The notes below the pieces were generated by a model, which was not told the origin of the DNA, did no database searches, and saw nothing but the letters and a program-made list of their open reading frames with translations. A program made the translations under genes and the position numbers. A stretch of 64,000 nucleotides of DNA. Source: Viscum album. Lineage: Eukaryota > Streptophyta > Magnoliopsida > Santalales > Viscaceae. The DNA is taken from contig OY728160.1 of assembly GCA_963277665.1 (NCBI GenBank), positions 49,770,605 through 49,834,604 on the forward strand, given 5' to 3'. Position 1 is the first letter of the stretch. Every line of letters begins with the position of its first letter. This document shows, piece by piece, positions 1-11,640 of the stretch.

Positions 1-1560
1 AAAAATAGATTTCATAGAATGAAAAAGGAGTTTAACCAATAAAATGTAAAGGTTTACATAAAAAAATTGTGCTCTCAATATAAACTTGAAACAGAAATAA
101 AATTAAATAGTTCATACTATTGAGTATGAAGATGGCATTATTGTAGTACTTGAAACAGATTGTCGAGAGGTTGCATCAGAAGGAACAACCTATAATACAA
201 TGAAATTTATAGTCAGACCATAAAAATAATGATTCATCATATGAAAAACGCGGTTTAATAATGTATTGCTAAAGTTTATTATACTAACATTATAAAAAAA
301 CAGCAATGTATAATAATCAAATGTATTTATAATGATAACATAAATTATTGGATGTAAACATAAATGAGTTGGATCAATTATGTTATTAAATTAATGTATA
401 ATTGTGATGTACTATTCATAAAAAACAACAATACATAATAATCAATATACCAACATAATTGAGTTAGATCTCTAATGATTAAAATTTCAATTTTAGTTTA
501 CAATTGTTGTGTTAAAAAACTTTATTTTGTGTTGGTTTTTTCTAAATAAACTCTAATCAACTCCTCTAATTGAAGAAAGAACACTTCCTTGGTAATTATA
601 AATACATATGATGATTAAAATCTTTGTATAATTAATGTTATTAAAACAGTTTAAAATATATCATTGTATATTAATCACAATGTATTTTTATGATTTCATC
701 AATTATACATTATAATTTGTTAACATACAAACTCAAATATTAATACATCCTAATAGATTACCTGAAAATATGTTAACATTTTCAAACTGATAATATTCTT
801 GAATAGAAATTGATTGAATTCAAGATGTACTATTTTATTTAATTATGATGTAGTGTGGGTATATTAACATAACTATGAATGTAATATGAAGAGTATTTAA
901 TCCTAATTGATTTGGATTTCTTCTCTAGAGGTACATCTGATGATTTATTTAATATACAAACAATATATCATAAGTATGGAAATAATATAATAACAGTACA
1001 TCTTAATAAATACATGTGATTATATATATATATTATTTCTCTCAAAACTCATTCTCCACTATATTTTTTTCTCTTCTATTTCTATATAATCTTTAAAATA
1101 ACTTTCTGCTATAAATTCCCTTACACATATATTGTATTTTTTCCAATATAAATTCTTGGAAAACAAGTTCAAACAGGAAGGAATTGATATTAATGTGCTT
1201 ATTCTCTATATAAGTGCATACTAGTACTCCATAGTGTAAAATCAATGCATAAAGTAGCTATGTCACACTTATTTTCTATGTGAGTGAAAACTGGTAATGC
1301 ATACTAGAAATAAGCACATAGCTAAATATGTATACTGGAAAATAAATACAAATATGTAGCTATATAGATAATAATTTCATATAGATCATTATAGTTAGTA
1401 GTTATTAATGGCTTATTCTTTGTCAATATAACGCTGCTGTAGAAATATTTTTTCCCCAAAATAGATATTAAACCCATTTAAATTCACGTGATTATAACAT
1501 TGGTTTTTAGAAAGGAAGTGGTTTTTTAGACTATTATGGCGCTAAATAGAATGTATTATG
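1..1560. other. AT-rich unassigned sequence
   Basis: Very AT-rich with no reading frame of note and no LTR, TIR or tandem repeat that I could recognise. Short phrases such as 'aatcaa...acaataataatc' recur between about 300 and 470, which suggests old repetitive DNA. No function is proposed. Confidence 0.5.
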
Positions 1561-3000
1561 AATAGGTGGAAAAACATCATGTTTCAATCAAGGACGTGTT
1601 CATCCCATTTAAAGGAAGATATCCCAGACTTATAAGAGACCGTGGAACAATGGGATTTCATGAAAGAATTTTAAATGTGATGATCGAAGATGATGACATG
1701 GAGAACAAGAAACGGAATAGAGAAGATACATTGAATTTCAGTATAAATAAAATGGGAACAACAATGAATGAATAAAGTGATAGGATTGAAGCGATTTTAA
1801 AAGAACGTTTTTAATTAAATTTCCATGGATATGGAATTGAAGGCAAGCATCATTCCATTATGAGGATATTAAAGATAATTTTTTTTATTCAATGGATAGT
1901 TTTCCCTATTCTGGTTGAATAAAAATGAAATACTGGAGCCTACAATTTCCTTATTATTTTGGTTTTATAAATATAGAATATTTAACAAATGAAATTACTC
2001 TATTTTGCGGAGGATGAGTAGAGTGGTGTCGAAGAAAGGTAGTGGTATGTCAATTCAAATGTTGTTGTCCGAGATGTATTCACCAAAAAATATGATTGGT
2101 TTTGAGTTCAAATGGTTGATGGATATAATAAAGGTGGTTTTTTGGGTGTTTTTTCTTTTGAAAGAATGGATGTTGAACTGTGGAGATGCTTGAATTCATG
2201 TATGATGATGAAATAGGTTGGAAATAAGGTTTTGGATGATTAATATGACTTGCGTAAGTAAGATAGGTCACGTTAATAATGGTAACCCATGTTCCAAGGG
2301 CACTATGGAAGGGTACAAAAAATGATTTCAAAACAAAAAGGCCCTAATTTATAATTGAAAAGTTGATACTGAGGCAAAGATTTTGATCTTGAGCTAGTGA
2401 TTGAAGTTGTTTAATGATTATAGAGATTTCTTCAGTTCCTTAGAGAATGTTTCAGGCAAGGTAAGTAATGATTGAGATCCGATTGGATGAATAATCTTGG
2501 ACTTTGTTATGTGCTTAATGAAGTTGTCTACGAATGAAATAATCTGACATGTTTATTGTATAGTGATACGTGGAATTTTGATCATTGATAGTAGAAGAAG
2601 ATTCTGGAATTTTTTCTAGAAGTAAAAGAAGTGTGAATTAAGAAAAAATTTTATCCAGGTATATCAGACACAATGCCTCTGCCACCATAAAATGGGTTTT
2701 TTTCATTAATTTAGTAGGGATGAGTTCTTGTCATATGATAGTAAGAGTGCGCAGTTAATACTTCCATGGAGAGGATGTTGAGGATGTGTAGTGTTAAGGT
2801 GGTTTATGAGGCTATGAGTTTGAGAAAAATATTTTAAAGAAGAGAACATTAAAATAATGAGGGATAAGAAGGATTCATTAGATAACACGCTAGAACTCAA
2901 GAAAGTCCACCTGTCAATATTGCCAAATTTTTCCATATTTATTATTTAGACAATTTTTACTCATTAGATAATTTTACATTGTGGTTCAACAGTTTCGACT
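1561..3000. other. Unassigned stretch with short chance-sized ORFs
   Basis: Slightly less AT-rich than its neighbours. It carries two short plus-strand frames (1566-1775, 69 codons; 2005-2193, 62 codons) that do not resemble any family I know. Their size fits chance in AT-rich DNA. The sequence could be decayed transposon coding DNA, but no diagnostic motif is visible. Confidence 0.3.
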
Positions 3001-4029
3001 TCAATTCTTGAGTGACAATGATCTTAGAATGATATAATTTCTATTCTCTTTAGACATATGTTCTATGTATTTGTTTAATCTCTTAGATGAAAAAACCAAT
3101 TTCCATTTTAGTTTACAAAAAATTTTATTTTATTGGTTTTAGATGTGATGTGATGTGATATGAAACTATAATAGGGTGATAATTGTAAAATAAAAACCAA
3201 AAAAACAGTCATCCTATTCTTTTTTATGTTGACCAGATGATATAATCTTCCAATCGAATCATAGAACAATAGAGTACAATATAAATATGTGGTGAATAAA
3301 ACTATTATCACTTAAAAAATAGTTCATCAAATAGAATGTCAACAATATAAATTATAAATATAATGATATATAAAAAATAATGTATTGAGTAACAATTCAA
3401 ATATACCTAAATAATATCAATTAACAAAAAAATACAACTACGAAACCCTTAACTTTTAGAACTATTTGACATGTGCTTTGTAACCTAAGACAGGGTATCT
3501 CAATTCTATCCCCAAGATGTTCTTCGACTGAAAACCCATTGTTATGTATCAACAACCAGTCCTTGTACACTCTATTCTCCATGAAATAATTCCCTTCACC
3601 AATCCAAGAAATGAAAAATTTATTACTAACCATGGAATCTGTTACTCTCAATGGATCAACAGTAGACCTTTATCATGAATTATCATAAAAATCGGGTTCT
3701 ATACCATATCTATTTGATCATAATAATTGAAAAAAAAAATAATTAAAAGAATAAATAATTATATCTTTTACAATGTAAACAACATAAGTGGATTCTCTAT
3801 GAAAATCCCCTTACTGAAAATAAATTCAAAATCACTCTTAGAAACAGGCTAGTACATAAAAACAGGCTATTAGATAACAATGATCATGAAAGTAAAAAAC
3901 ACAACATGAAAGACAGTAGAAAATTTACAACAAATATCTCAACATATGTTTAATTTGGTGAGAAATAAATTAATGGAAGATGTGTACACAAATCATTCAA
4001 AGAGATTTAATAATTGTGATTAACTACAA
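3001..4029. other. AT-rich unassigned sequence
   Basis: No convincing coding region, RNA gene or repeat structure was seen. A minus-strand frame of 76 codons at 3421-3651 is unremarkable in composition and has no recognisable motif. Confidence 0.4.
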
Positions 4030-4510
4030 GAAGGGGTGAATCACGATAGGAGGGAGCCAGAAGGTTCATTCCCTTGGCAGGAAGGGTTCATCCGTGAGAG
4101 AAGGGAGCGGGTATGGTTCCTTTGACATATCTGGAGAGGTTAGTGTTCCTTCGCCTGAGCTGATGTCACGAGAGCATGGAGAGACGGAGCGGGTAGGGTT
4201 CCATTGCGTGAGACAATGTAATGAGATCAGGGAGCTGATCGAGTCCTTCACAAGAGTAGCAGGCAGGGAAGGGCAGTTTGGTCGGGCGGAGGATAGGGAG
4301 CTCAATCTCGAATAGGGGAAGCATCAGCTGATGCACTGGATAGAGGAGGTACACCAGGAGAACGGTATGTGGGAGGAGAGGAACAAGTGAGGGGTGGAGG
4401 AACTATGAATGGAGATGTCGCGAATGGATGAGCTTTGAATGGAGAAGCTGATAAGGGTGAAGGAATTCCATGCTCATCGCATGAGGAGGGATGCGATTAT
4501 GATGCATTAG
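4030..4510. other. Purine-rich, GC-richer patch
   Basis: The plus strand is rich in GGAG/GAAGG runs and clearly GC-richer than the flanks. Overlapping short frames on both strands (for example 4094-4315 plus, 4066-4305 minus) come from this composition, and I do not believe any of them. A similar patch lies at 5740-6170 next to a CACTA-like end. The two may be the CT-rich subterminal or captured parts of one non-autonomous DNA transposon, but no left terminus was found. Confidence 0.3.
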
Positions 4511-4577
4511 GAATGGGGAATCATCCTATTCTTATCACATTATAAATCTTATACTTCTCATATATATAAAGGTAGGG

Positions 4578-4720
4578 TCCTCTTGTGCTCATAACAAAAT
4601 TATAGTCATGAATTTAGGTCTAGTGGGGACTAGTCCCCTTATGCTCATCGCATAAGTTTGGTCACGATTTAAATTTCAGTGGGGACTAATCCTCTTATAC
4701 TCCTTACATAAGACAAATAA
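4578..4720. repeat. 56-bp tandem repeat, about 2.5 copies
   Basis: Units begin at 4578, 4634 and 4690, exactly 56 bases apart. Each starts TCCYCTT and carries 'GTGGGGACTA' at its end. The units differ at several positions, so the duplication is not recent. No coding frame is preserved. Confidence 0.8.
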
Positions 4721-4798
4721 TGGAAGAATTGTCTATAATATCATCATATAACTATTCAAAATATTATGGTGACCAATCAATCATGGAAGGTCCATACC

Positions 4799-4852
4799 AA
4801 TTCTGATATTTCCAATTTTAATCCCAATTCTGATATTTCCAATTTTAATCCC
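4799..4852. repeat. 27-bp perfect direct duplication
   Basis: A 27-base unit beginning AATTCTGATATTTCC is repeated head to tail without a mismatch (4799-4825 and 4826-4852). Perfect identity implies a recent local duplication, or an assembly artefact. Confidence 0.9.
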
Positions 4853-5103
4853 AATTCATGGAGAATCCCCTACTTCTAGAATAAAAATTTGAATTTCATC
4901 AGGATTTCACAACCCATAACAACAGTAGTCATTACATATAAGATATTTTTTGGGAGAGGAATGGGATACCATTATCTATTTAAAAACAATATTTGGGTTA
5001 ATGATGGTTTTTAGTATTCTTTGGGATTATTCAGTATGTAAAGTACATATTGTTATTGTATTATCAAGGATATGTGGAAGATATCTATGGGATTTCTATT
5101 TGA

Positions 5104-5121
5104 GTGTGTGTGTGTGTGTGT
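5104..5121. repeat. (GT)9 microsatellite
   Basis: An uninterrupted GT dinucleotide run. The sequence to its right, to about 5739, is AT-rich and unassigned. It starts TGTTACACCC, which resembles an LTR end, but no partner was found. Confidence 0.85.
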
Positions 5122-5739
5122 TACACCCTAATATGGACCACCCAAAATGATCCCAAACATGGATTCTACATGACCTCAAGTTCACCTAACCATACACCAA
5201 ATTTTTCTAACTAGTGGTGAGGTCGTCGAATATTCATTAAGACATTTTTCTCTCTAATATAAGGCCTGAGGGTCAAGGCCAAATCTACTGAAAATTTGGC
5301 ATCACCCATAAATATATCAGACATCACAAAAACTTGTAGAAACAAAATAGAGATCCAATTAATCCCCCAAATTCTATAGTAGAAATAAATAAAACTATAT
5401 ATTGTAGAAGACTAAAATAGATCAGAAGAAATAAAAGAAAAACATAGAATCATATATAAATAAAATGGAAAGATCATCAATACATGATAAATGATAACTA
5501 AAATAAATTTGGAATATGGACCAACTAACATAATACAGGCTAATAAATACTTCTCCTCTACAACTTATTAGATTTTTACTACATTTACATCTCAAATAAA
5601 TACTTGTACCCAAAGAGAAAACAAGAAGGTCTCATAATTTATATTGCAACCCAAGTCGTGTATATGAGTTTGGGTGAGTCTAATGACCTAGGTGGAACCC
5701 CCAATTCCTCAACAATACAAATTAGTTGGGCCAACGCAC
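5122..5739. other. Unassigned AT-rich segment
   Basis: No coding region or repeat structure identified. The opening TGTTACACCCTAATATGG looks like an LTR terminus, but the other end, a target duplication and a primer-binding site were all missing, so I do not call it an LTR. Confidence 0.3.
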
Positions 5740-6170
5740 CATATGGAGGAGGAATGCCCAAAGAAGTGTATGGAGTAACCCTTCATCCGACGCACCGAAT
5801 GGAGGAGGAACGCCCAAATAATGGTATGGAGGAAGGGAGTACCGCTCAAGGGATAGAGAAACCCCGAATGGAGAAGTCGAGCCGCGATTTGAGAATTCGT
5901 ACTGTGAATGAATGAACTACAACGAGGGATGGAGGAACCGAAGCTTGAGAGGACGAGTGATAGAGGACATCATTGAGGGAAATAGAGGAAATCCATGGGG
6001 GAAGAGAGGAGGGCGTGGTGAGAGAGGCCGTCGGGGAGGAGAAGAGGCCATTGGGGGAGGAGGGCGCCGCGGTGAGAGGTTCGCGTATCAGGGGTGGAGG
6101 AGGAGCCCGACTGGAATCGAAAAAAAGGACACATATCGGGGATAGAGGCGGAGCCCGATGGGAATCAAAA
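5740..6170. other. Purine-rich, GC-rich patch next to a CACTA-like end
   Basis: Strongly purine-biased plus strand (GGAGG, GAATGGAG repeated). A 181-codon minus-strand frame (5846-6391) crosses it and reads as Ser/Pro-rich low complexity. That follows directly from the CT-rich minus strand, and the frame also runs through the CACTA-like terminus, so it is not a credible gene. The patch could be a captured gene fragment or the CT-rich interior of the neighbouring transposon. Confidence 0.35.
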
Positions 6171-6180
6171 AAAGAAGGGA

Positions 6181-6296
6181 ATGAAATAGTGTAGCCATGG
6201 TTTAAAAAATAAACCATAACTATAAACCATCTATAGCCACAGACCTGTAAAACCGTGGCTATAGGTCCGTGGCTATAGGTTAAATTTATAGTAGTG
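6181..6296 (-). mobile_element. CACTA-like (En/Spm-type) transposon terminus
   Basis: Read on the minus strand, the end is CACTACTATAAATTTAACC, starting at 6296 and going inward. CACTA is the diagnostic end of this superfamily. Inside it are typical subterminal repeats: a 14-bp direct duplication CCGTGGCTATAGGT (6253-6266, 6267-6280) and an inverted pair CTATAGCCAC/GTGGCTATAG (6231-6240, 6255-6264). The opposite end was not found, so the element is partial or its left end has decayed. It appears to have inserted into element C, whose gag remnant starts just to the right. Confidence 0.6.
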
Positions 6297-6439
6297 ATAT
6301 TCTTCATGAGAAACCAAATGAAATTGGATATGGAAGTCCACATATCGTTATTATAACTAATCAGAAATCTCATAATATGATCAATAATCACAACTTTGGT
6401 ATGTTTCCAGACTCAGCTAATAAGAGAAAGATGTAGTTT

Positions 6440-6690
6440 CATGATGATCATAGAGGAAATAAAGTTCAATTTCCATCATGTCATTCATGTGGGAAGAGGC
6501 ATCAAGGAGAATGTTTCAAATGAACTGGAAGATTCTTTGGGTGTGGAAAATAAGGAAACAAAGCTAGTAATTGCAATGGAAAAGGTTCAGTTAACATAAT
6601 GGAAAAGGATAATGGTATTGCTAAGACATCAACAACGGTGAAATGTTTTAAATGTGGAATGTATGGGCAATATGAAAACCATCTCTCTAT
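6440..6690 (+). pseudogene. Broken gag nucleocapsid of element C
   Basis: Three zinc-knuckle remnants can be read in order, in shifting frames. The first is CHSCGKRHQGEC (about 6478-6515). The second is a damaged GCGK-stop-GNKASNC knuckle near 6540-6580. The third begins CFKCGMYGQY near 6645. They line up with the three knuckles of the intact gag frame in element B (58032-58550). Stops and frame changes make it non-functional. In this family the protein would coat the RNA genome in the retrotransposon particle. No capsid domain is recognisable upstream. Confidence 0.7.
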
Positions 6691-7384
6691 GGGAAAATCT
6701 CATGAAGATAATCAGCACAGTCGCATGGGTAGTATTTATGTTGATGATGATGATATATGAGATGAAAGAAGTGTTGAGGAATAAAATGATGATGCTCGGT
6801 CAATGGTTTGGGAAGGTAGTGGAATTATTGCATATTTATCAAGAATAATGTATGGTACAATGGAATAAAGAAAAATCTAAGGATTGTTACACTGTTTTCT
6901 TTCATTGAGTATTTGAATGTATATGATGAATGGTACCGGTAACCATGAAAATTTATTGAAATTTTTCTTGGAAAGAAGATGATATGTTCATAATGAAGGG
7001 ATACAGAGAAAATGAAATGAGCTCATGACTGATATCATGTTTTGAGTATATAGAAATTTTGGGATTTTGGAATGTGGAAAGAGTTAACTTTTGGCAGCAT
7101 TCATGTTTTCACTATTGTTCAATGGGTATTCATTTTTAAAGAGAATACTTGATTAAGGTATTCATATGTAGGAATTTGACCAACAAGATATATCATATGA
7201 TAAATGATGGTATTCACATGCTCGGTAGATGACATTTCTAGTAATCATTTACTTTATACTATGAGATTAGATAAAAGTATTTTGGATAAGCCTAAATATT
7301 AGAATGGATTAATTTGGACATCAGAGAGTATTTTTTAAAGCTATAACCTTTTTTCGATATTATAATTGGAATTTTACAATGTTG

Positions 7385-7507
7385 ATGTTTTAGAAAAAAT
7401 ACAACCGGCAGGACAAGAAATAACCCGTCGCGTCGGACAAGGATGCGGGAATCCAACCCACAACCGAAGTGAGACATGCCTTTATCACTATCATACATGA
7501 AGTCCCT
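7385..7507 (-). repeat. tRNA-like (SINE-type) module, degraded copy in element C
   Basis: On the minus strand a B-box-like GGTTGGATTCC (7448-7458) follows a weak A-box-like TATGATAGTGA (7485-7495). Compared with the copies in elements A and B, about 7 bases are missing between the boxes. The sequence beyond the B box, CGACGCGACGGGTT, is shared with the copy in element B. It lies antisense to the host element, as in A and B. Confidence 0.6.
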
Positions 7508-8178
7508 GGTTAGTATAAATTAGTTTTAATTTATTAAGTGGCACGATATATGAATTATAAGTCCATTTTAGGAACCATATATTATTAATCTCACTATAGA
7601 TGGACTAATGTATATATAATAACTTTTCCTAACCTTTTGTTTGAGACAGATGGAATGACCTATAATTCTATCACATGATCTGCTAAAACATCAAGAATGA
7701 CAAATTCAACTTCATTTCATTAAGAGATAAAGTGTAAATTGTTCAATGCACGAACAACGGTGAGATTGTACAAAAATAAAGTAAGTATTTCTTTTAATTC
7801 AAATTCTTTAACTTTAGGGAAATGATTTTGAAAACCCAAAATGTTGTCCTAGTGTCTTTATATCTGATTAATCATATTGAACCTTAGATCATCACAAATT
7901 TATAGATTTTTGACTGTTGGATTTTTCATAGACATGTTCTCTACCACTCTCCATCTGAACTTGACAGTTAGATTTCTCTTCTATATCCATATTTTCACCT
8001 ATGTTCTCCTATGTGGGAGCCTAGTGATGAGTTAATTTGGGTAACCGATATGTTTCATACTTCACTTTTTAAAATTAAGTTTTTGTATTCCTTTTTACGA
8101 TGTGGGTTTCTATGAAGGAAACTTTCAACTAGTAAACCATTTATAACCCCGACGAATTTCGAGGGAGAAATTCATTTT

Positions 8179-8191
8179 AAGGGGGGTAGAA
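8179..8191 (+). other. Polypurine tract of element C
   Basis: AAGGGGGGTAGAA lies directly against the LTR start. It is preceded by 'TTTCGAGGGAGAAATTC', a phrase like that found upstream of the 3' LTR in Del/Tekay-type plant gypsy elements. It primes plus-strand DNA synthesis. Confidence 0.8.
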
Positions 8192-9999
8192 TGTGAAAAC
8201 CCGAGATTTTATGAGAATAAATTTTTTAATTTCATTGATGTCTTGTGTTTTACTCAACACCAAAGAGAGGTTGCACTACACGCATCCCTGACTTGGCTTT
8301 CTTTACATGCAATCACGACCTTCCTCGATAGCGTGTGTAGTATGCAATACCGGGTTTCACTATACAACGATATATTGTTATAATATTATTATAGACTAGC
8401 AGTTATGAATATTATTAACTAAATTTTAAATTTTATATCATTATTATTCATCTTACACATTTTCTAGAACATGGTATGAGAAAAAAATAAATTTTTCAGG
8501 TAAAATATGTATTTTTTAAAAAATACAATTGTGTCGCCTTTTGGTGGCACACCCACCTTAAATCTAGTTTTTGACATATTTATAAGTTAAATTTGACAAA
8601 ATAAAATTCTTATTTGGAATCATCATATAAAAATTTACTTTGGATAAATCTTTTATATTATTCTGATAACTTTCATATTTTAATGAATAGTAAAAAAACA
8701 CAATATTTTAATTAAAAACAACTTTTTTCATCACAATAATTTATATGGTTAAATTATAATATTGAATGGTTTTAAACTATAAATATAATATATTTTTACA
8801 ATTTATTATAATTTATGTCATTACCTTTAATTTTACATTGAATTCATAGATAAAACATTTCAATCTTTGGCAATATTTTAACTTTTAAAACCTATTTTCT
8901 TAACAACAGGATTAATTTTAAATTAATTAGTGAAACTTATGTGTTTTGAATTTTGAAAAATGGATTCCATATTTTAATTCAGTGGGTCAAAATTATGTTA
9001 ATAAGTTATTTTTATTTTTTTGATATTATGAATAGTAACTACGGTAATTTTAATTTACTGCAGTTAAAGGTAAATCAGGTAATTAAGGGTAAACATATGA
9101 TTATAAAATTACCCTAACATCTGCCAAAATTCTATTGTATGACTAAAAGTAGACCCATATCACCTAAGGGTCGGAATAGATTAATTTTATGGACTTTTTA
9201 CCATGAAAATAATTTAATTATTATTAAAACCAAAGAAAGTGACAACATGTCACTCTCTTAAATATTATAAGTATAATAATTTTACTTTAGTGATAAACTT
9301 CATGAAACATATAACATTAATAGTCTAGAGAAATATAATAAAATTATCTACATCATGATAATTTATTAAGAATTTTTAGGTATAAAATAATTATCATTAA
9401 TGAGGACACAATAGTGATGTAGAAATAAGTTCATTGATTGAAATATCAAATAAATGGATTTAAAAATATTATATTAAATATTATATTAACTAATTAAGGT
9501 GATACATTAATTTTATAGATAAATATGACATGTTAGGAATATATTAAAGATTTGTTTTGAAACATATCATTTGTGTGGATTTTATTTAAATTCAAATAAA
9601 TGAATTGTGTCAAAATTGACACTATTGATATTTTATATTATTAAATTGTTTAAAAATCACAAAAATATTTTAAAAATTACCAATTAAAATTTATATGATC
9701 TAAAATTTCATAAAGTATCAAATTATGTATAATTAATAACAAATAAGTAAGTATTTATAACCATATAAAATTTATAACATTATTACCACAATTGAAATTA
9801 AATAGATTCAAAAAGGATAAATCAAAATGATATGGTTTAAAATAAAATCAAAACATGTCTAAATTTAATTGGTTGATGAGATTAAAACCCTATATTATCT
9901 AATATCATAATTTTAGTCACTTTTGAAGTTTTTAAGTGGGGTTAGAGTTCATTATAAATTAATAATTTAGAGGTTTCCAAAAGTGCCCCTCTCCTCCAT

Positions 10000-10006
10000 T
10001 ATAAAA
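10000..10006 (+). promoter_or_regulatory. TATA box of element C LTR
   Basis: TATAAAA followed by GGGCACCTCCTCC. The same TATAAAAGGGCACTCCTCC context occurs in element B, which marks the conserved transcription start region of the family. Confidence 0.75.
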
Positions 10007-10212
10007 GGGCACCTCCTCCCTCTTCTCTTTTCACAATTTTGAGCCTTCAAGATCAGCCAAACCCTGCCCATTTCCCTTCTAAAATTCCCTAGAATCATTA
10101 TACAGGTTATGGACTCCTCAAAAGACCAACTATAGTGCCTTAAGATAAAGCTTAAAAGTGGTGCATCGAAGAAGAGGAGTTTCAGACACGTACAGTAGAA
10201 ATTGGACCTAAG

Positions 10213-11315
10213 GTAAGAGATAATTTTGCAATCTCATTTTTATCTGAGATTTATTATACGTAAGTTTTTAATGGGGTTATATTTTTCATCCATGTCCATA
10301 AAAATGTTTTCATTAAGTGTTTAATATTATTCCATGTATTTTTAAAGTCATGATTACCCATCTTTATCTTTTACTTTATGTTATGGATGAAATAATTCTT
10401 TTTCTTACCGTGCGTGGAAATTTTTGACTTTTCCATCTAAAGTATAAGGAGAATGTATTTTTAACTTATATGGAATGAACGGGTTTTTATGGTTTAAAAA
10501 TGCCTAATTTTCATGAAGATTCTTATACAATATTTCGTGATTATTTTCAACAAAATATAATTTCTTTTAAAATTGAATGGCATTTTGTGAAAAGAAAATG
10601 ATTTTGAAGAGGAAAGGATATTTTCCTCAAGAATTCATTTCAATTGTTTTATCTAAATGATTTTCCATATAATATTACATTCTTTCATATGTGTATGTTT
10701 CAAGTACAATGTATCTATGATTTTCATGGTTTCACTTTTCTTATAATGAAATGATATCCATTTTTTTATATGGATTGTGTTTTGATGGTATGATGTTTAC
10801 AAAAACCATTTTATTCATTGGGTTATGATGATTGATTTATGTTAATGTTATGGAACACTTATGAATGATATCAACATGATATGGGTGGGACCTATATCTC
10901 CCTCCAATTCATTGGTTAAATAGTTATATCTAATGAGATAGACATGGCTGGAACGACAAGTTAATCTAGTTTAGTGATACAGCACTGGAACGAGGAGTGA
11001 ACTCGATTCAGCAAGGGACTTTGTCCACTAAGATGGACTTGGTAGCAATGCCTTGGATACTATAGAAATAAAATCAAGTGCTTAATGGTTTTCCACAATT
11101 ACATGTTTCATTCCCATGCTATTTTATTATGATTGATGTTCCATTATGATCTATGCCTTACATACTACCATGTTTTATGTCATTGCTCAAAATTTTGATG
11201 TTTAAACATTATGTTCATGTTTCTAAGTTCAAATGTATATGGTTTGTTTTATTTTCTCCATGCTTACCCTTACTGAGAATTTTAGCTCACCCTCTATATT
11301 TTTTCTTTTCCCCAG
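10213..11315 (+). other. Candidate leader intron in element C LTR
   Basis: A strong 5' splice site (CTAAG|GTAAGAG) and a pyrimidine-rich 3' splice site (TTTTTTCTTTTCCCCAG|GA) enclose 1,103 bases downstream of the TATA box. The same two signals occur at equivalent positions in element B (1,051 bases), although the intervening DNA has diverged. Splicing is inferred, not shown. Confidence 0.5.
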
Positions 11316-11640
11316 GATACAAAGAAAAGTTTTTGGTAAGAAAAAACGGGGGAAGATATTTATGGGAGATGTTGAAGATCTTTCACCATGATTAGAAGAC
11401 TATGTTCTGAGTTTCCAAAGACAATAAACTATTACGATCCTTGATTATTGTTTTTTATTATGTATTAAGTATTCCTCAAAAGTAATGTAATGTACATGTA
11501 CGTCATGTTTGGGGTCTCTAAAATATCTCCTTCTAACTCAACTGATAATCCCCTATTATACTTTGGGTCCTAATGGATTTAACTCATGGTTATGGACTTT
11601 CATCATTACCATGTGACTATTGTGATCAATCTAAATACAA

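Larger units (their letters stand above)
6297..8191 (+). mobile_element. Element C internal region, 5' part missing
   Basis: This is the remaining internal DNA of an old copy of the A/B/C retrotransposon family. In order it holds a broken zinc-knuckle gag (6440-6690), spacer, an antisense tRNA-like module (7385-7507), and the polypurine tract directly against the 3' LTR. Order and spacing match element B, where the knuckles lie about 1.7 kb and the tRNA-like module about 0.9 kb before the 3' LTR. The primer-binding site and 5' LTR are not visible; the CACTA-like end at 6296 interrupts the element. Confidence 0.65.
8192..11640 (+). mobile_element. 3' LTR of element C (right end approximate)
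   Basis: Starts TGTGAAAACCCGAG straight after the polypurine tract. It aligns along its length with the LTRs of A and B, including a TATA region and a leader with matching splice-like signals. It is shorter than the roughly 4.3-kb LTRs of A and B because it lacks about 0.9 kb of leader that carries the ACTACCG hairpins in those copies. It is considerably diverged from B, so it is old. The right end cannot be fixed; it lies near 11.5-11.65 kb. Confidence 0.65.

Noticed and set aside
4016..4050. ACTACAAGAAGGGG as the left end of the CACTA-like element ending at 6296
   Set aside because: It lacks the initial C, does not match the right terminus beyond ACTA, and no 3-bp duplication is shared.
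4066..4354. Overlapping short frames on both strands
   Set aside because: Mutually overlapping in several frames within a purine-biased patch; no motif.
5846..6391. 181-codon Ser/Pro-rich minus-strand frame
   Set aside because: It spans the CT-rich patch, the CACTA-like terminus and element C, so it cannot be one gene. Composition explains its length.
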